The translations under genes were made by a program, and so were the position numbers. Under the pieces are notes generated by a model. The model saw only the letters and a program-made list of their open reading frames with translations, ran no database searches and was not told the origin of the DNA. From Molossus alvarezi (Eukaryota; Chordata; Mammalia; Chiroptera; Molossidae), in contig CM073887.1 in NCBI GenBank assembly GCA_037176705.1, forward strand, positions 58,117,001 through 58,181,000: 64,000 nucleotides of DNA, read 5' to 3'. This document shows, piece by piece, positions 1 through 10,440 of this stretch. Within the stretch, counting starts at the first letter, position 1, and each line of letters begins with the position of its first letter.

Positions 1-469
1 TCCCACCCACCAACTCTCTCTACTCAATCCCAGAAGGGCAGAAAAGGTTCTACTTGTCCTGTGTATGGACCAGGCCCTCAGTTAGTCTTGCAGATGGTTC
101 CATATTGACAGCCCTGTTTTACTTCAATTTGTTTTCTCAACAGCTTCAAAATAGTCTAACAACCCACATTCCAAGATTCCCAGCAAGCTTAAGGTTTTCT
201 TAAGGCTCCAAATGGGTTTATACAACTCTTGAAAGTGTTCAGAAGGAGGAGCACAACTCTGTAATGTAAGGTATTGCTGAATAGATGCTTGCCAGTGGAG
301 ACTGAAAACGTAGAGCATTTGTGGCTAATGTGTAGTGGTCACCAAATATTTTCTGACTATCTCTAATTTTCTTCTCTTATTTATCCTTTTCAGGCTCTCA
401 CTAGGGGCACATTTTGATACCCATACCTGAAATAATAAAAATTCAGGCAATAGAGCCAGTGACTTCTTT
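1..469. other. Unassigned non-coding stretch
   Basis: I recognise no gene, RNA or repeat family here. The only open frame of note is a 64-codon reverse-strand frame at 124-318 with no recognisable content. Confidence 0.4.
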
Positions 470-1335
470 TTTCAACATTTTATTTTGAAAATGTGCTAAT
501 CTGTAGAAAAATTACAAGAACACTACAACGAACACTCACAAACCCTTCACATAGAATCCTCAATTGTTAACATTTTCCACGTTGGTTTAATCTCTCTCTG
601 TTTCTGTCTCTATTTTTGTCTCTTTCTGCTTGTTTCTCTCCCTTCATATCTATAAATACGTATATACACATATTTTACTATTATTGTTATCTTTTTTCCC
701 TGAACCTTTTGAGAGTTAGCTGCAGACATCTTGACCATTTGCTCCCAAATACTTCATGTGCATCTCTTAAGGACAAGGACATTCTCTTACATAACTATAA
801 TATAATGATCAACTTCAGGACATTTAAGATTGATCTAATTCTATTATCTAATATGTAGTCCATATTCAAATTTTGCCAAATGACTAAGTGATTTAAAAAA
901 TTATTTTCAATTTATTTAAAGGTTGCAGAAACAATACACAGAAAACATACTTCCTGTACATACATTCCTCAATGGTCAGCATTTCAGAGCTGTTTGAGTT
1001 TTTTACAGACACAATACCTGTCAGCCCATAACACTCTGAGTGTGTCTCCTTAGGCCAATAACCAATGCACAACTGTCAAAATCAGGAGAGCAAGTTTGCT
1101 CCAATATGACCATCTAAGGCTCAAATGCCATTGACATTTCACCAACAGCCCAAATGATGTCCTTTAGGACAAAAGGGTCCAATTCAGAGTCACGCAGTTG
1201 CATTTAGTCATTGGGTCCCTTCAGTCTCTTTCAGCATAGGATGGTATTTTGTAGAAAGTTTCTTGATTTATGCATTTTTGGCCAGAATATCAGAATTGTT
1301 CTGTACTTATCTCTGGGCATGGCTAGGGGACTTTA
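470..1335. mobile_element. Ancient L1M-type LINE 3'-region fragments (two partial copies)
   Basis: Two successive, diverged copies of the same module are present, at about 470-890 and 905-1335. Both resemble the mammalian L1M 3' region, with shared landmarks such as GAGAGTTAGCTGCAGACATC and GTCCCTTCAGTCTCTTTCAG. The assignment is from memory of the family. I am unsure of the subfamily and the sense strand. Confidence 0.5.
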
Positions 1336-1484
1336 TGACTATAGATAGTATGCACTTGGATTCTGTTGGAAGTGGGTAAAAAAATTTTTTAAAATGATGC
1401 TAGTTTAACTATGAACCCAAAGAGCCCTGAGTTTACCAGGGTGTGGATTTGGTAATCTTCAAAGAACATTTAAACCAGTTGTTA

Positions 1485-2045
1485 TGAAAGGGGTGGGAGA
1501 GAATAATAGAATAAAAGAGAACTAATCATCGTGGGGTACTAGCCATAGTCAGAAAAATGTTAATCATTCTTTATAATGTTAATTGTGATTGTTTTGTTCT
1601 GATTAAAGAAAAGCCCATTCTGACCTGGCTGGGGGGTGTGCCCCTTGGGAGTTTACCTCAGGAATGCTGCTCATTCTCCTAATCTGAGGACAAGGGGGGA
1701 CTACTTGACATCATGGAAAGATTAATAACCTGATTATCTGAACACTGGACCTGTGATGGCGACTCACTGGAGACCAGCCTCTGCAACCCCCCAGCCTACA
1801 TTCCTCCCCTTTTGCTTGTAACCATTTTACCCATCCACTGCCCTCTTTTTTTTACTAACTGCCTTTTCTCCCATAGTCATTGTTTCTCTACCCTTTAAAA
1901 GCAGCTGGCAAGTGAGGGGCAGCAGAGCAGATTTCACGGGATGACCCACTACTCTCCCATACTGCCAGCAATATTGGAATTAATGCTCTTATACGATTCA
2001 ACCTTGTCTCCTCTTAATTGGCTCAAGTAGCGACAGGACCATTCA
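1485..2045 (+). mobile_element. Solo LTR of an endogenous retrovirus (copy A)
   Basis: The element starts TGAAAGGGGTGGG and ends ACCATTCA, with a TATA-like CCCTTTAAAAGCAG near 1890. Its first ~300 bases match the first half of the reverse-strand LTR at 25353-26094, for example CTAGCCATAG and GGACAAGGGGGGACTAC. The 3' halves differ. Possible 6-bp TSD TTGTTA/TTGTCT (4 of 6) flanks it. No internal retroviral genes are adjacent. Confidence 0.65.
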
Positions 2046-2072
2046 TTGTCTGGTTTCATTTCTCATCCTGAG

Positions 2073-2074
<2 letters not shown>

Positions 2075-2111
<37 letters not shown>
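2075..2111 (+). repeat. (GT)n microsatellite
   Basis: An uninterrupted GT dinucleotide run of about 18 units lies between the solo LTR and a MER5A-type element. Confidence 0.95.
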
Positions 2112-2302
2112 GCCTTTATCCCTGGGGATTTGACAGTCTGGAGACATTTTTAATTGTTGACATGGGGGTGGGGCAGTGCTACTGCCATCTAGTGGGTGGA
2201 GGCCAGGAACACTGTAAACATTCTGTAACACACAGGACAGTCCCCACTGCAGAGAATGATCTGGATCCACCTGTGCCAAGGTTGAGAAAGCCTGGTTTCT
2301 GT
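2112..2302 (+). mobile_element. MER5A-type hAT-Charlie DNA transposon fragment
   Basis: Matches the remembered MER5A consensus over landmarks such as CTGGAGACATTTTTAATTG, GCCATCTAGTGGGTGGAGGC and CACAGGACAGTCCCCAC, ending GGTTGAGAAAGCCTGG. The 5' end is replaced by the GT microsatellite. It is a non-autonomous fossil with no coding capacity. Confidence 0.8.
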
Positions 2303-2579
2303 TGATATAATACCCACAGAACTGTCATGCCCCAGAAAGGCTCAGATGTTAAAACTATTCCATGAGATTCGGTTTAGTGAAAATACAGAAGGTTGGGGCA
2401 CAAGGACCATATGGTCTGCAGATGGAGAAAATTCTAAAGGACTGAGGAATGGGATTAGAACTCAAATAGGATACAATCAAGAGGAAGAAGGAAATAAAAA
2501 TCTATTTTTAAAAGTCAATGTTGAGATATTCCAAAATTAGATATTCTAAAAGTTCCATAAGTTAGACCTTCCAAAGCAA

Positions 2580-2819
2580 ATCTTTTATTCATTTGCTTAT
2601 TCACCCATTCTTTTAACTAATATTTATTTTCTGTTATGAGCTTGGCGTTTGAGCTACAGCAGTGAATAAACAAAGTTTCTACCCTCATGGGGTTTCAATT
2701 TGAGTGAGGGGAGATGGACAGTAAACATAAAACATAAATATTAGTATGTTAAAAGGTGGTAAGTGCTATGGAAAAAGACAATAGAACAGGCTAAGGGGAT
2801 TGCAGTTTCAAAGAGATGG
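2580..2819 (-). mobile_element. LINE-2 fragment, left part
   Basis: Resembles the reverse complement of the L2 3' end (TTCATTTGCTTATTC..., ...CTACCCTCATGGGG...GAGTGAGGGGAGATGGAC). Two VES SINEs at 2820-3205 interrupt it, and it resumes at 3221. Confidence 0.6.
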
Positions 2820-2952
2820 TCGGTTCCCGGTCAGGACACATGCCCAGGTTGTAGGCCAGATCCCCTGTGGGGAGCACGCAAGAGGCGGCCAATCAGTGTT
2901 CTCTCTCATCAATCTCTCTCTCTCCCTCTCCCTTCCCCTGTCTCTAAAATCA
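2820..2952 (+). mobile_element. VES SINE, type II, head-truncated
   Basis: Begins at the B box (TCGGTTCCCGGTCAGGACAC) and lacks the A box, so it has no intact Pol III promoter. It shares rare variants with the copy at 4807 (CAGGTTGTAGGCCA, GCACGCAAGAGGCGGCC, CCTTCCCCTGTCTC), which points to a common source gene. A second SINE inserted at its 3' end. Confidence 0.85.
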
Positions 2953-2967
2953 AGAATGTGAACACTG

Positions 2968-3205
2968 CCCTGGCCAGTTTGGCTCAGCAGTTAGAGCATC
3001 GGTCTGCGGTCCAGAGAGACCTGGGTTCAGTTCCCACTAGGGGCACGTGCCTCCGTTGCAGTTTGGCCCCAGCCCTGGTTGGGTCGTGCGGGTGGCAACC
3101 ACTAGATGTGTCCCTTTCACATAGATGTTTCTCTCTCTCCCTCCCACTCTATCTGAACAAAAAATAAAAAAAAATGTCCTCAGGTGAGGATAAAAAAAAA
3201 AAAAA
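2968..3205 (+). mobile_element. VES SINE, type I
   Basis: Full-length, with an A-box-like CAGTTTGGCTCAGCAGTTAG, the tail motif CCTCAGGTGAGGAT and a poly-A. A perfect 15-bp TSD AGAATGTGAACACTG lies at 2953-2967 and 3206-3220. Confidence 0.95.
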
Positions 3206-3220
3206 AGAATGTGAACACTG

Positions 3221-3600
3221 AGCTAACTTGATGCAGGTGAGGGAGGCAGCTGGGTGGAAGAGCTTTCTAGGCAGTGAAAACAGCAAGTGCAGAGACCCTG
3301 AGGCAGGATGAGAGCAGAGATGTGATGAGAGTGGATTGTGCAGGGCCTTGTGGGCTGTGGGAAGGACTTTGGCTTTTGCCCCAAGTGACATGGGAGCTGT
3401 GGAAAGTTCTGAGTAGGAGAGGGATGTGACCTGACTCAAGTGTTCTCTGATGCCCTCTGGCTGCTGTGGGGGGATCAGACTGTGGTGTGTGTGTGTTGGG
3501 GGTGGGGGTGGGGGAGATTGAGGGCAGGAGCCAGGAGACTTGGGCAGAATCAACTGTACTGATCTAGGTGGGAGATGATGGAGGCTTAGAGAAGGATATT
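3221..3600 (-). mobile_element. LINE-2 fragment, right part
   Basis: Continues the L2 piece left of the SINE pair. Landmarks are GTGAAAACAGCAAGTGCAGA, GCAGGGCCTTGTGGGCTGTG and CTCTGGCTGCTGTGGGG. A G/T-rich patch near 3485-3515 is a local expansion. Confidence 0.55.
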
Positions 3601-3834
3601 AGCAATTTGTGTTATTTTAGATCACCACTTTACACAATTTGTATTTTAATATGATCACTGCATTTTTATATGTGACAAATTTATTGGAATGGTTTGGGCA
3701 AATAAAATCATGTATTGCAGAGCAAATCAGGTGGTTAAAATAAAGTTTAAAGATGCTAAATTTAATATATGTTCAACTCTAGGGCTGTGCCTAGAGCTGT
3801 TATAATTATTTTTCCTCTTACAAAAGTTTTTCTC

Positions 3835-4096
3835 GCCCTGGCCGGTTTGGCTCAGCGGTTAGAGCGTCGGCCTGCGGTCCTGAGAGACCCGGGTTCGGTT
3901 CCCGCTAAGGGCGCGTACCTCGGTTGCAGTTTGTCCCCGGCCCTGGTTGGTTGTGCGGGTGGCAGCCACTTGATGTGTTCCTTTCACATCGATGTTTCTC
4001 TCTCTCTCTCTCTGTTCCTCTCTCCCCCTCCCACTCTACCTGAACAAAAAATGGAAAAATGTCCTCGGGTGAGGATAAAAAAAAAGAAAGAAAAAA
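3835..4096 (+). mobile_element. VES SINE, type I
   Basis: Close to the inferred consensus: it starts GCCCTGGCCGGTTTGGCTC, has CGGGTTCGGTTCCCGC at the B box and ends TCCTCGGGTGAGGATAAAA. A perfect 13-bp TSD AAAAGTTTTTCTC lies at 3822-3834 and 4097-4109. The young look suggests recent retroposition. Confidence 0.95.
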
Positions 4097-4193
4097 AAAA
4101 GTTTTTCTCCTTATCCTGCTCCAGGCATTTAGGCATTTACATGAAATGTCTGCCTGCCAACCTGTAATGTTCTAATTTGATGAACATGACCTT

Positions 4194-4447
4194 TTTTTTT
4201 TTTTTTTTTATCCTTACCCGAGGACATTTTTCCATTTTTTGTTCAGATAGAGTGGGAGGGAGAGAGAGGAAGAGAGAGAGAGAGAGAAACATTGACGTGA
4301 AAGGGACACATCAGTGTCTGCACCTGCACGACCAACCAGGGCTGAGGACAAACTGCAACTGAGGTACATGCCCTTAGCGGGAACCGAACCTGGGTCTCTC
4401 TGGACTTCAGGCTGACGCTCTAACCACTGAGCTAAACCAGCCAGGGC
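4194..4447 (-). mobile_element. VES SINE, type I
   Basis: Reverse-strand copy with a long T tract on the + strand (its poly-A tail). The 13-bp TSD TGAACATGACCTT lies at 4181-4193 and 4448-4460. Confidence 0.95.
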
Positions 4448-4806
4448 TGAACATGACCTTTCGAACTGAGGATACAACATAGCACTGAGAGCAGGAGAAA
4501 AACCTGAAGTAAATTAGGATATAATCAGTTATGTGCACAGAGAACAGCTCCTGTATTGAGGACAGACCAAACATAAACAGTTTCAGTGAGACTGTTGGCA
4601 GAAAGAGGCATGAGGGTGTTGCCAAGTTTAAATTTAGGGCATAAGTACCCCAGGAGTGGAGAAGTTTTCTGTTCCTTGCTCCCATTCTCACTATAACCTT
4701 TTTTTTGTGATCTTCAGGGCTTGCTACACAGAGGGGAATTTTATTTCCAAATTTCCTCTCTGCTCGCCTTTCCCAAATTATCCAGACTGGAATTAAAACA
4801 AGTAGT

Positions 4807-4980
4807 CCGGCTGGTGTGGCTCAGTGGTTGAGCGTTCGATTCCCGGTCAGGACACATGCCCAGGTTGTAGGCCACATCCCCTGTGGGAAGCACGCAAGAG
4901 GCGGCCAATCAGTGTTCTCTCTCATCAATCTCTCTCTCTCCCTCTCCCTTCCCCTGTCTCTAAAATCAATAAAAGAAAAA
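4807..4980 (+). mobile_element. VES SINE, type II, with internal head deletion
   Basis: Has the A box (GGTGTGGCTCAGTGGTTGAG) but jumps straight to GCGTTCGATTCCCGG, losing about 25 bases between the A and B boxes. It shares diagnostic variants with the copy at 2820. No clean TSD is visible. Confidence 0.9.
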
Positions 4981-4984
4981 AACA

Positions 4985-6000
4985 ACAACAAACAAACACA
5001 AAAAGCAGTACATTTTTTTGATGAGAATAGTTTGTATAGAGACCTTTTCATCCAGCATTCCTAATGGGGTAACTGAGGCCCAGATTGGCAAGGTGACTTA
5101 TATGCATCACTCCCAGGAGAGGCTCTTGGCTGTACTATATCTTCTTTAAAGAGATCCCTTGACATTCACTGTGTAATAAATGACCTTTCCTCTCTCATGA
5201 AAACAAATGAGATCAGCAAACTGCTTCCTACTGATCTTAGGTAGATCTTAACTAAGTTCTGAATTTCTCTTGGAAAATGAATTATGTGAACTGCAGTTGG
5301 AGAAAAAGGACATGTAACGTGGGCAAAATTTTCCTGAAAATTCCTCCTTGGTCCAGAAATTAGGCTTGATGGTCAGTGTAACACTCTGTTCAGTGGCAAT
5401 AATAAACAAACTAGAAACTTTGGTGGCTTCACCCAGCACAAGTTCCTGTAAAACTGGTTCGCAGGGCTCGCCTCCAAGCAGTGACTTAGAGATTCAGCCT
5501 TCCTTCGTGTTGCGCCAGCACCTTCACTCACGTGGCTTCCAAAGCCACCTGCAGAGGGGAGGAGAAGGCCAGGCGAGGTGCACCAGGTCTTAATGTGCCC
5601 TGCCCAGTAGTGATAATCCATTGGCTAGAAGTAGTCGTGGGTCTGTCTCAGCTGCAAGGAAGTCTGGGAAATGCAGGGGAACATGTAGGTTAGCCCCGGG
5701 GAACTCTTTCTGTTAGAGAAAAGAGACTTGCCAATTGTGTTTGGATATAACCAGGGTAATAAAAGGGGTCTGAACACTTTCCCCTTTTGAAAAGCAGGCA
5801 TCTAGACATGGCACTGCTCTTGCTACATAGCGGGTGAACCCTGAATTTCCCCTAAGACCAAGTAAACCACATTTGTTTAAGGGTAATGTCTTCCTCAGAT
5901 ATTTGAACCCTCAGCTTTGAGCAGAGGTGAACACAGAGAGGGCGGGACAGTCAGGATGGGCTAAATTTTAGGGGCTTTAAAACAATAAAGGTTTAATTTT
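4985..6000. other. Mostly unassigned stretch with a short MIR-like piece
   Basis: A short MIR-like block occurs at about 5055-5110 (GGGGTAACTGAGGCCCAGAT). The rest, including open frames of 60-82 codons at 5248-5621, matches nothing I recognise. I see no RNA gene. Confidence 0.4.
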
Positions 6001-6004
6001 CGCC

Positions 6005-6665
6005 TATATTACTTGTTTCCGTTATCTATTGCTGAGTAACACACTATCCCCAAACCTAGTGGCTTAGAGCAATAACTGTGATTATTATTATTATTAATAT
6101 GTTTTTATTGATTTTTTTAGAGAGCTAGAGAGAGATAGAAACATTGATGTGAGAGAGAAACATCGATAAACTGCCTCCTGCATGCCCCCTACAGGGGATC
6201 GAGCCCCAAACCCCTGCATGTGCCCTGACCGGAATGGAATCAGGAGGACTTCTCAGTCCATGGGATGATGCTCAGTCCACTAAGCCACACAAGCTGGGCA
6301 ATAACTATTATTATTTCTCATGATTCTATGCTTGACAGGGCTCAGACAGGCAGTTCTTCAGCTCCACATGACATAGGCTGTGGTCCCTTGAGTGGGTGCA
6401 TTTAGGGGGCAGAGCTGGAATAGGAAAGAGCACCTCTAAGTAGTCTGGCCTGAGCTTCCTGTGAAAGAAAAAATGGAAACTGTGCGTCCTTTTAAGATTT
6501 GGGCTTAGAAGTTCCAGGACATCATGGCTGCCACCTCAGTCAGTCACTTTTTTGATGTGAGGAGTGGGAAAAAACTGTGGTCTCTTGAATTCACCACACT
6601 AGCAACCTAGGTGTCCTGAACCTTCCAAGATTAGAACCAGGCTTTGAACAGTTCAACAATTAGAG
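6005..6665. mobile_element. Old LTR-like mammalian repeat, family unassigned, split by a SINE
   Basis: Starts with the typical GTTATCTATTGCTGAGTAAC and resumes after the SINE with TTTCTCATGATTCTATGC. This pattern occurs widely in mammalian genomes, but I cannot name the family. Confidence 0.35.
6096..6298 (-). mobile_element. VES SINE, type II
   Basis: Reverse-strand copy. The flanks repeat CAATAACT...ATTATTATT on both sides (about 6070 and 6299), consistent with a TSD embedded in an ATT-rich tract. Confidence 0.9.
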
Positions 6666-6714
6666 TGTCCTACACTGTTCTGTAGCAACAACTCCCCAGT
6701 CCTGGTGGTTTTAA

Positions 6715-7027
6715 CACATTTTTGACCGCTCAAAATGTGTTTTCCTGCCCAAACGTTGTGGACCGCGCATGAGTTAACTCGGGTTTGCACTTGCATTAGC
6801 TATTTCAGTTTTTGAAACTCAGGGTAATATAGAATTATTGTATTTGTGACTCTTCACCCTGAGGGTCGAAGTTTGAAAAACAGCACACGGTTCTATATTC
6901 TTGACGTAGCTAGGGAATGGATATCTGCTGGTTCACATGAGTGCAGCTCAGAACCTAACTTGCAGTTTGCCCCAAAATTGTGGTCCCTGGCATATGTCTT
7001 AGAGATTTCTATGCAGTAAGCAATGTG
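6715..7027. mobile_element. Candidate non-autonomous piggyBac-like MITE
   Basis: A 313-bp unit is flanked on both sides by TTAA (6711-6714 and 7028-7031), the piggyBac target. The ends read CACATTTTTGACC... and, reverse-complemented, CACATTGCTTACT..., giving a short terminal inverted repeat CACATT. The left end contains a hairpin (AACACATTTT/AAAATGTGTT, 6713-6741) and a subterminal GAGTTAACTCGGG. Known bat piggyBac ends (piggyBat) also begin TTAACAC with a subterminal GAGTTAA block. No transposase is encoded. The assignment is inferred from the ends. Confidence 0.55.
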
Positions 7028-7031
7028 TTAA

Positions 7032-7640
7032 CAGAAATTGGTGAATGTCTTTTGTAAAAGGCCAGGTAGTAAATATTTCTGGCTTTGTAGGCGAGATGGT
7101 CTCTGTGGTAACGACTCAATTCTGCTGTTGTAGCTGGAAAGCTACATAAACATGGCAGGAAGAAGTATCTGAGGCATCAAGTAGGCTTTAAATGCTTCCA
7201 CCTGGAAGGGACACATGATACTCTTCTCCTACCTCTTTGGTCAGAACAGGTCACCTGGCCCCAAACACTCCCCAAGGGGCCTAGAAATGCTCTCCTTCCA
7301 TGTGCCTGGAAATCAGGCAGACCATGTTGGCTACACAGCTAGTCATATTTGAGCATTATCCCAGCTTTGTCCTCGATGGAGGGTCCCAAACCAGGAATGC
7401 ATTTTGATGGGCTGCCCACACTTGATGTTTTAAAATTTCCATCATATCCACATTAAAATGAGCAATAAAACCATAAAGCCTGGTTCAGACAGTAGAGTGG
7501 TATCTAATTTGGGAGATCCTAAAGTGGTCATATAGCCGAATGTTGGTAGAGTCAGAGCTGAACACAGGATTCCTACTTTTGGTCCCATGTTTTTATCACT
7601 TTTCAATAAAGGAGCTGTCGTTTAAAATTTTAACACCTAA
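7032..7640. other. Unassigned non-coding stretch
   Basis: No gene or clear repeat is recognised, apart from a weak MIR-like patch near 7535-7580. Confidence 0.35.
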
Positions 7641-7647
7641 TTCTATA

Positions 7648-7730
7648 GCCCTTGCTGTTTTCCTGGCATTATTCTAAGCATTTTACCCATAAGCCAATAG
7701 GTAATGTAATTCTCATAGCCATCCTAGAAG
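7648..7730 (-). mobile_element. MIR fragment
   Basis: Resembles the reverse complement of the MIR core (CTGGCATTATTCTAAGCATT, GTAATTCTCATAGCC). Confidence 0.5.
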
Positions 7731-7835
7731 CTTATTTTTTTCAATATTATTTTTTATTAGTTTCTGGTATACAGGGTAGTGGTTAGACATTTGGGAGCAT
7801 ACTGAGATTCTATACCCATTTTTGGGAGTAGAGAT
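7731..7835 (-). mobile_element. L1 3'-region fragment
   Basis: Resembles reverse-strand L1 3' UTR (TTTATTAGTTTCTGGTATAC, GTGGTTAGACATTT). Confidence 0.5.
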
Positions 7836-7945
7836 TCTGAGAGGCATTTGATTTCCTAGCACATGGATTCCCTGCTAGACAAATAAATATTCCCATACAT
7901 AGAACAATGAGTGGTATCTAGAAGACCCAGAAACTGGCAGCTCTT

Positions 7946-8203
7946 TTTTTGTATTTTTATTTTTTTACTTTTTAAAAAATCCTCATCCGAGGATTTGTTT
8001 TTTATTGATTTGTAGAGAGAGGAGGAGAAGGAGGCAGAGAGAGAGAGAGAAACATTGATGTGACAGAGAAACATTGATTAGTTGCCTCTCTCCCGCACCC
8101 TGACTGGGGATCGAACCCTCAACCGAGGTATGTACCCTGACCAGGAATCAAACCTGGTATACCGGATGATGCTTCGACCACCTGAACCATCTGGCCAGGG
8201 CAA
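7946..8203 (-). mobile_element. VES SINE, type I-like
   Basis: Has the tail motif ATCCTCATCCGAGGAT and a tRNA-like head ending TCTGGCCAGGGC. Near-perfect 14-bp TSD AA(C/T)TGGCAGCTCTT at 7932-7945 and 8204-8217. Confidence 0.95.
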
Positions 8204-8234
8204 AATTGGCAGCTCTTACTATTTCAAAGTATTC

Positions 8235-8464
8235 TTTTTTTCTTTAAAAACATTTTTTTTTCTGTATTGATTTTTAGAGAGAGAGGAAGGGAGAGGGAGA
8301 GAGAGATGGAAACATCGCTAAGAGAACATTGATTGGCCGCCTCCTGCATGCCCCCCTCAGGGGATTGGGCCCACAACCCAGGCATGTGCCCTAACTGGGA
8401 ATTGAACCGGCAACCTCTTGGTGCATGGGTCGATGCTCAACCACTGAGCCACACCAGCCAGGCC
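8235..8464 (-). mobile_element. VES SINE, type II
   Basis: Reverse-strand copy with an 11-bp TSD TCAAAGTATTC (8224-8234 and 8465-8475). Confidence 0.95.
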
Positions 8465-8475
8465 TCAAAGTATTC

Positions 8476-9480
8476 AGAAATGGCACTTCCTGGTAACAGA
8501 ATACTTTTTAGGGTGATATGTTTTGATTAACCCATGGTTCAGCATAACTATCCCAGGGGAAATACTACTTTTAAAAAATAAATAGCATTGTGCTACTTAT
8601 TTTGATTATGTAAAATATCCAGACAGTTTGTTTATTTAATTGCCCTGATCGGAGCTCTAAGAAATTACATTTAACTTCTCTAAGCAAGGCTTTTAGACAT
8701 GGGTTTTTGACCAACAGAATTTTTTCCTAATTTTGACCCTTTAATCTAATTTATGTGTTCTTTTGACAAAACCTTTAGTCTTTAAAAGCTCCTTCGTTGC
8801 TTTTTGACACAAGTAGATATTCTGTGCTTGTCCTTTTCATTTCCTGGGCCCAGATTTTTGTCTGTTTTGTTTCCTCCTGTGTGCTCAGTCCCCGGAACAG
8901 AATCTGGCACTAATGAATGAGTGAATTCTTGCATTTCACTCATTCCTCTGCTTTCCCCCCAATAACTCTCAATTTGCACCATCTATTAAGTCAGACATCA
9001 GAACTAGCACATTAGAGGGATGCTCATAAGCCTCTCTGAGTGAGACCTCCCCACTGACATCCTTTTTCTGCAGCTAAGCCCAGCCTGGTCACAACTCCAG
9101 GATCCTAAGGTTAAAAATAGCTCAATATAGCCTCAACAAGCTCCTAGCGTTCCGGCTATTTTTAGGACAGAGGAGGGGGCGAAGGAAAAATGTGACTAAG
9201 AGTCACCTCTAGGGAGAAGCACCCCCTTTCACTTAGTCAGGACCAGTGTCCTCATCCATGCCTCATCACTCCTCTGTATTGCTCCAGTATGAGAAGGAGA
9301 TGGTCATACAATACAGTTTCCACCAATTGTGACTGTCAGGAAGACGTCCTGCTGTGCTGGGGATGCAAGGAGACCTCATGCTTAGGGGGCAGTCTGAGAA
9401 GTCACTAAGATTCTGTGCAGGCTCTGAGCTTTCAGACCAAATGCTGAAGAGTAGTCATTGAATAACTCATGGAACACGTG
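8476..9480. other. Unassigned non-coding stretch
   Basis: I recognise no gene. It is moderately AT-rich to 8.9 kb and near-neutral after that, without clear repeats. Confidence 0.35.
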
Positions 9481-9484
9481 GTTC

Positions 9485-9621
9485 AGTTCCTGCATCCACT
9501 CATTGTAGCAGGCACTGTCCCAAGTCCTGGCATTATAGCTGGGATTGAAACAGACTACCATTCCTGCCTTCATGGAGCTGGCACCTAGTCGGGAGTCACA
9601 CAATAAAATAAAAAAGTTACC
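9485..9621 (-). mobile_element. LINE-2 fragment, left part
   Basis: Reverse-strand L2 3' region (AGCAGGCACTGTCCCAAGTC, CATTCCTGCCTTCATGGAGC). It continues after the SINE nest at about 10062-10160. Confidence 0.6.
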
Positions 9622-10061
9622 TTGGCTGGTGTGGCTCAGTTGATTGGTGAATCCTCCTGTGCATCTAAAGGTTGCCGGTTTGTCCTGGTCAGTTTGGCTT
9701 GGTGTTAGAGCGTTGGTCGGCGGACCAGAGAGTCCCGGGTTCTGTTCCTGCTGGGGACACGTACCTCGGTTGCAGTTTGTCCCGACCCCGGTTGGGGTCA
9801 TGTAGGTGGCGACCAGTCGATGTGTCACTCTCACATAGATGTTTCTCTGTCTCTCTCCCTCTCCCTCTCTATCTGAAGATAAATGCAAAAAAATGTCCTC
9901 AAGTGAGGATAAAAAAAAAAAGGTTGCTGGTTTGATTACTGGTCAGGGCACATGCCTGGGTTTTGAGCTCAATCCCTAGTAGGGGGCATGCAGGAGGCAG
10001 CCAATTGATGTTTCTCTCTCCCTCCCTCTTTCTCTAAAGTCAACAAAAACATTACAAAAAT
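9622..10061 (+). mobile_element. VES SINE, type II (outer), split by another SINE
   Basis: The head (TTGGCTGGTGTGGCTCAG) lies at 9622-9682 and the body plus tail at 9935-10061. It is interrupted exactly at the B box by the type I SINE at 9683-9918. It is itself inserted in an L2 fragment. Confidence 0.9.
9683..9918 (+). mobile_element. VES SINE, type I (inner)
   Basis: Complete SINE inside another SINE. The 16-bp TSD AAAGGTTGC(C/T)GGTTTG, copied from the host SINE's own head, lies at 9667-9682 and 9919-9934. Confidence 0.95.
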
Positions 10062-10165
10062 AAAGGGCGTCAACTATACGGTATGCCAGGTATTGATAAC
10101 TGGTATGAAGAAAAATAATGCAGTATTTTGGGGTGATGGGCAGTGCTGGTGTTGGGGTTTGGATT
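10062..10165 (-). mobile_element. LINE-2 fragment, right part
   Basis: Continues the L2 piece (GGTATGCCAGGTATTGATAA, GAAGAAAAATAATGCAG). The adjacent 10166-10440 is unassigned. Confidence 0.5.
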
Positions 10166-10440
10166 AATAGTGCTTCTGATGCTTAGAGGTCTGGAGTCCG
10201 GTTGAGCCTGGAAAGACTGCCCTTCCCAGGATTAGCCAATTTCTAGAACTAGTAAAGGATTCCAATCCAGATGCCACATCCAAAGCACATCATGTATAAG
10301 GCTCTCTTACTTCAGGACACTATCTACTTACCCTAATCATCCCACAGCCGAGCAACTAGGGCCCGTTCCTATTCCCCAGAACCTGGTGAAGTTACTCAGG
10401 CTAGCCAACTTTAAACCTGATCACAATCACTGAGAGGGGG

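Noticed and set aside
2968..3040. tRNA genes called from A and B boxes
   Set aside because: All sit in SINE heads without cloverleaf pairing or CCA-proximal stems. None is an intact tRNA gene.
3769..4167. Recurrent peptides of the form LAQRLERRPAV-RDPGSVPAKGAYL in many frames (also 4214, 22786, 33675, 42839, 45211, 46604)
   Set aside because: They are translations of the tRNA-like head of VES SINEs, not a protein family.
6775..6778. Internal TTAA as the piggyBac boundary
   Set aside because: Sequence next to it does not form inverted ends with any other TTAA; the outer pair does.
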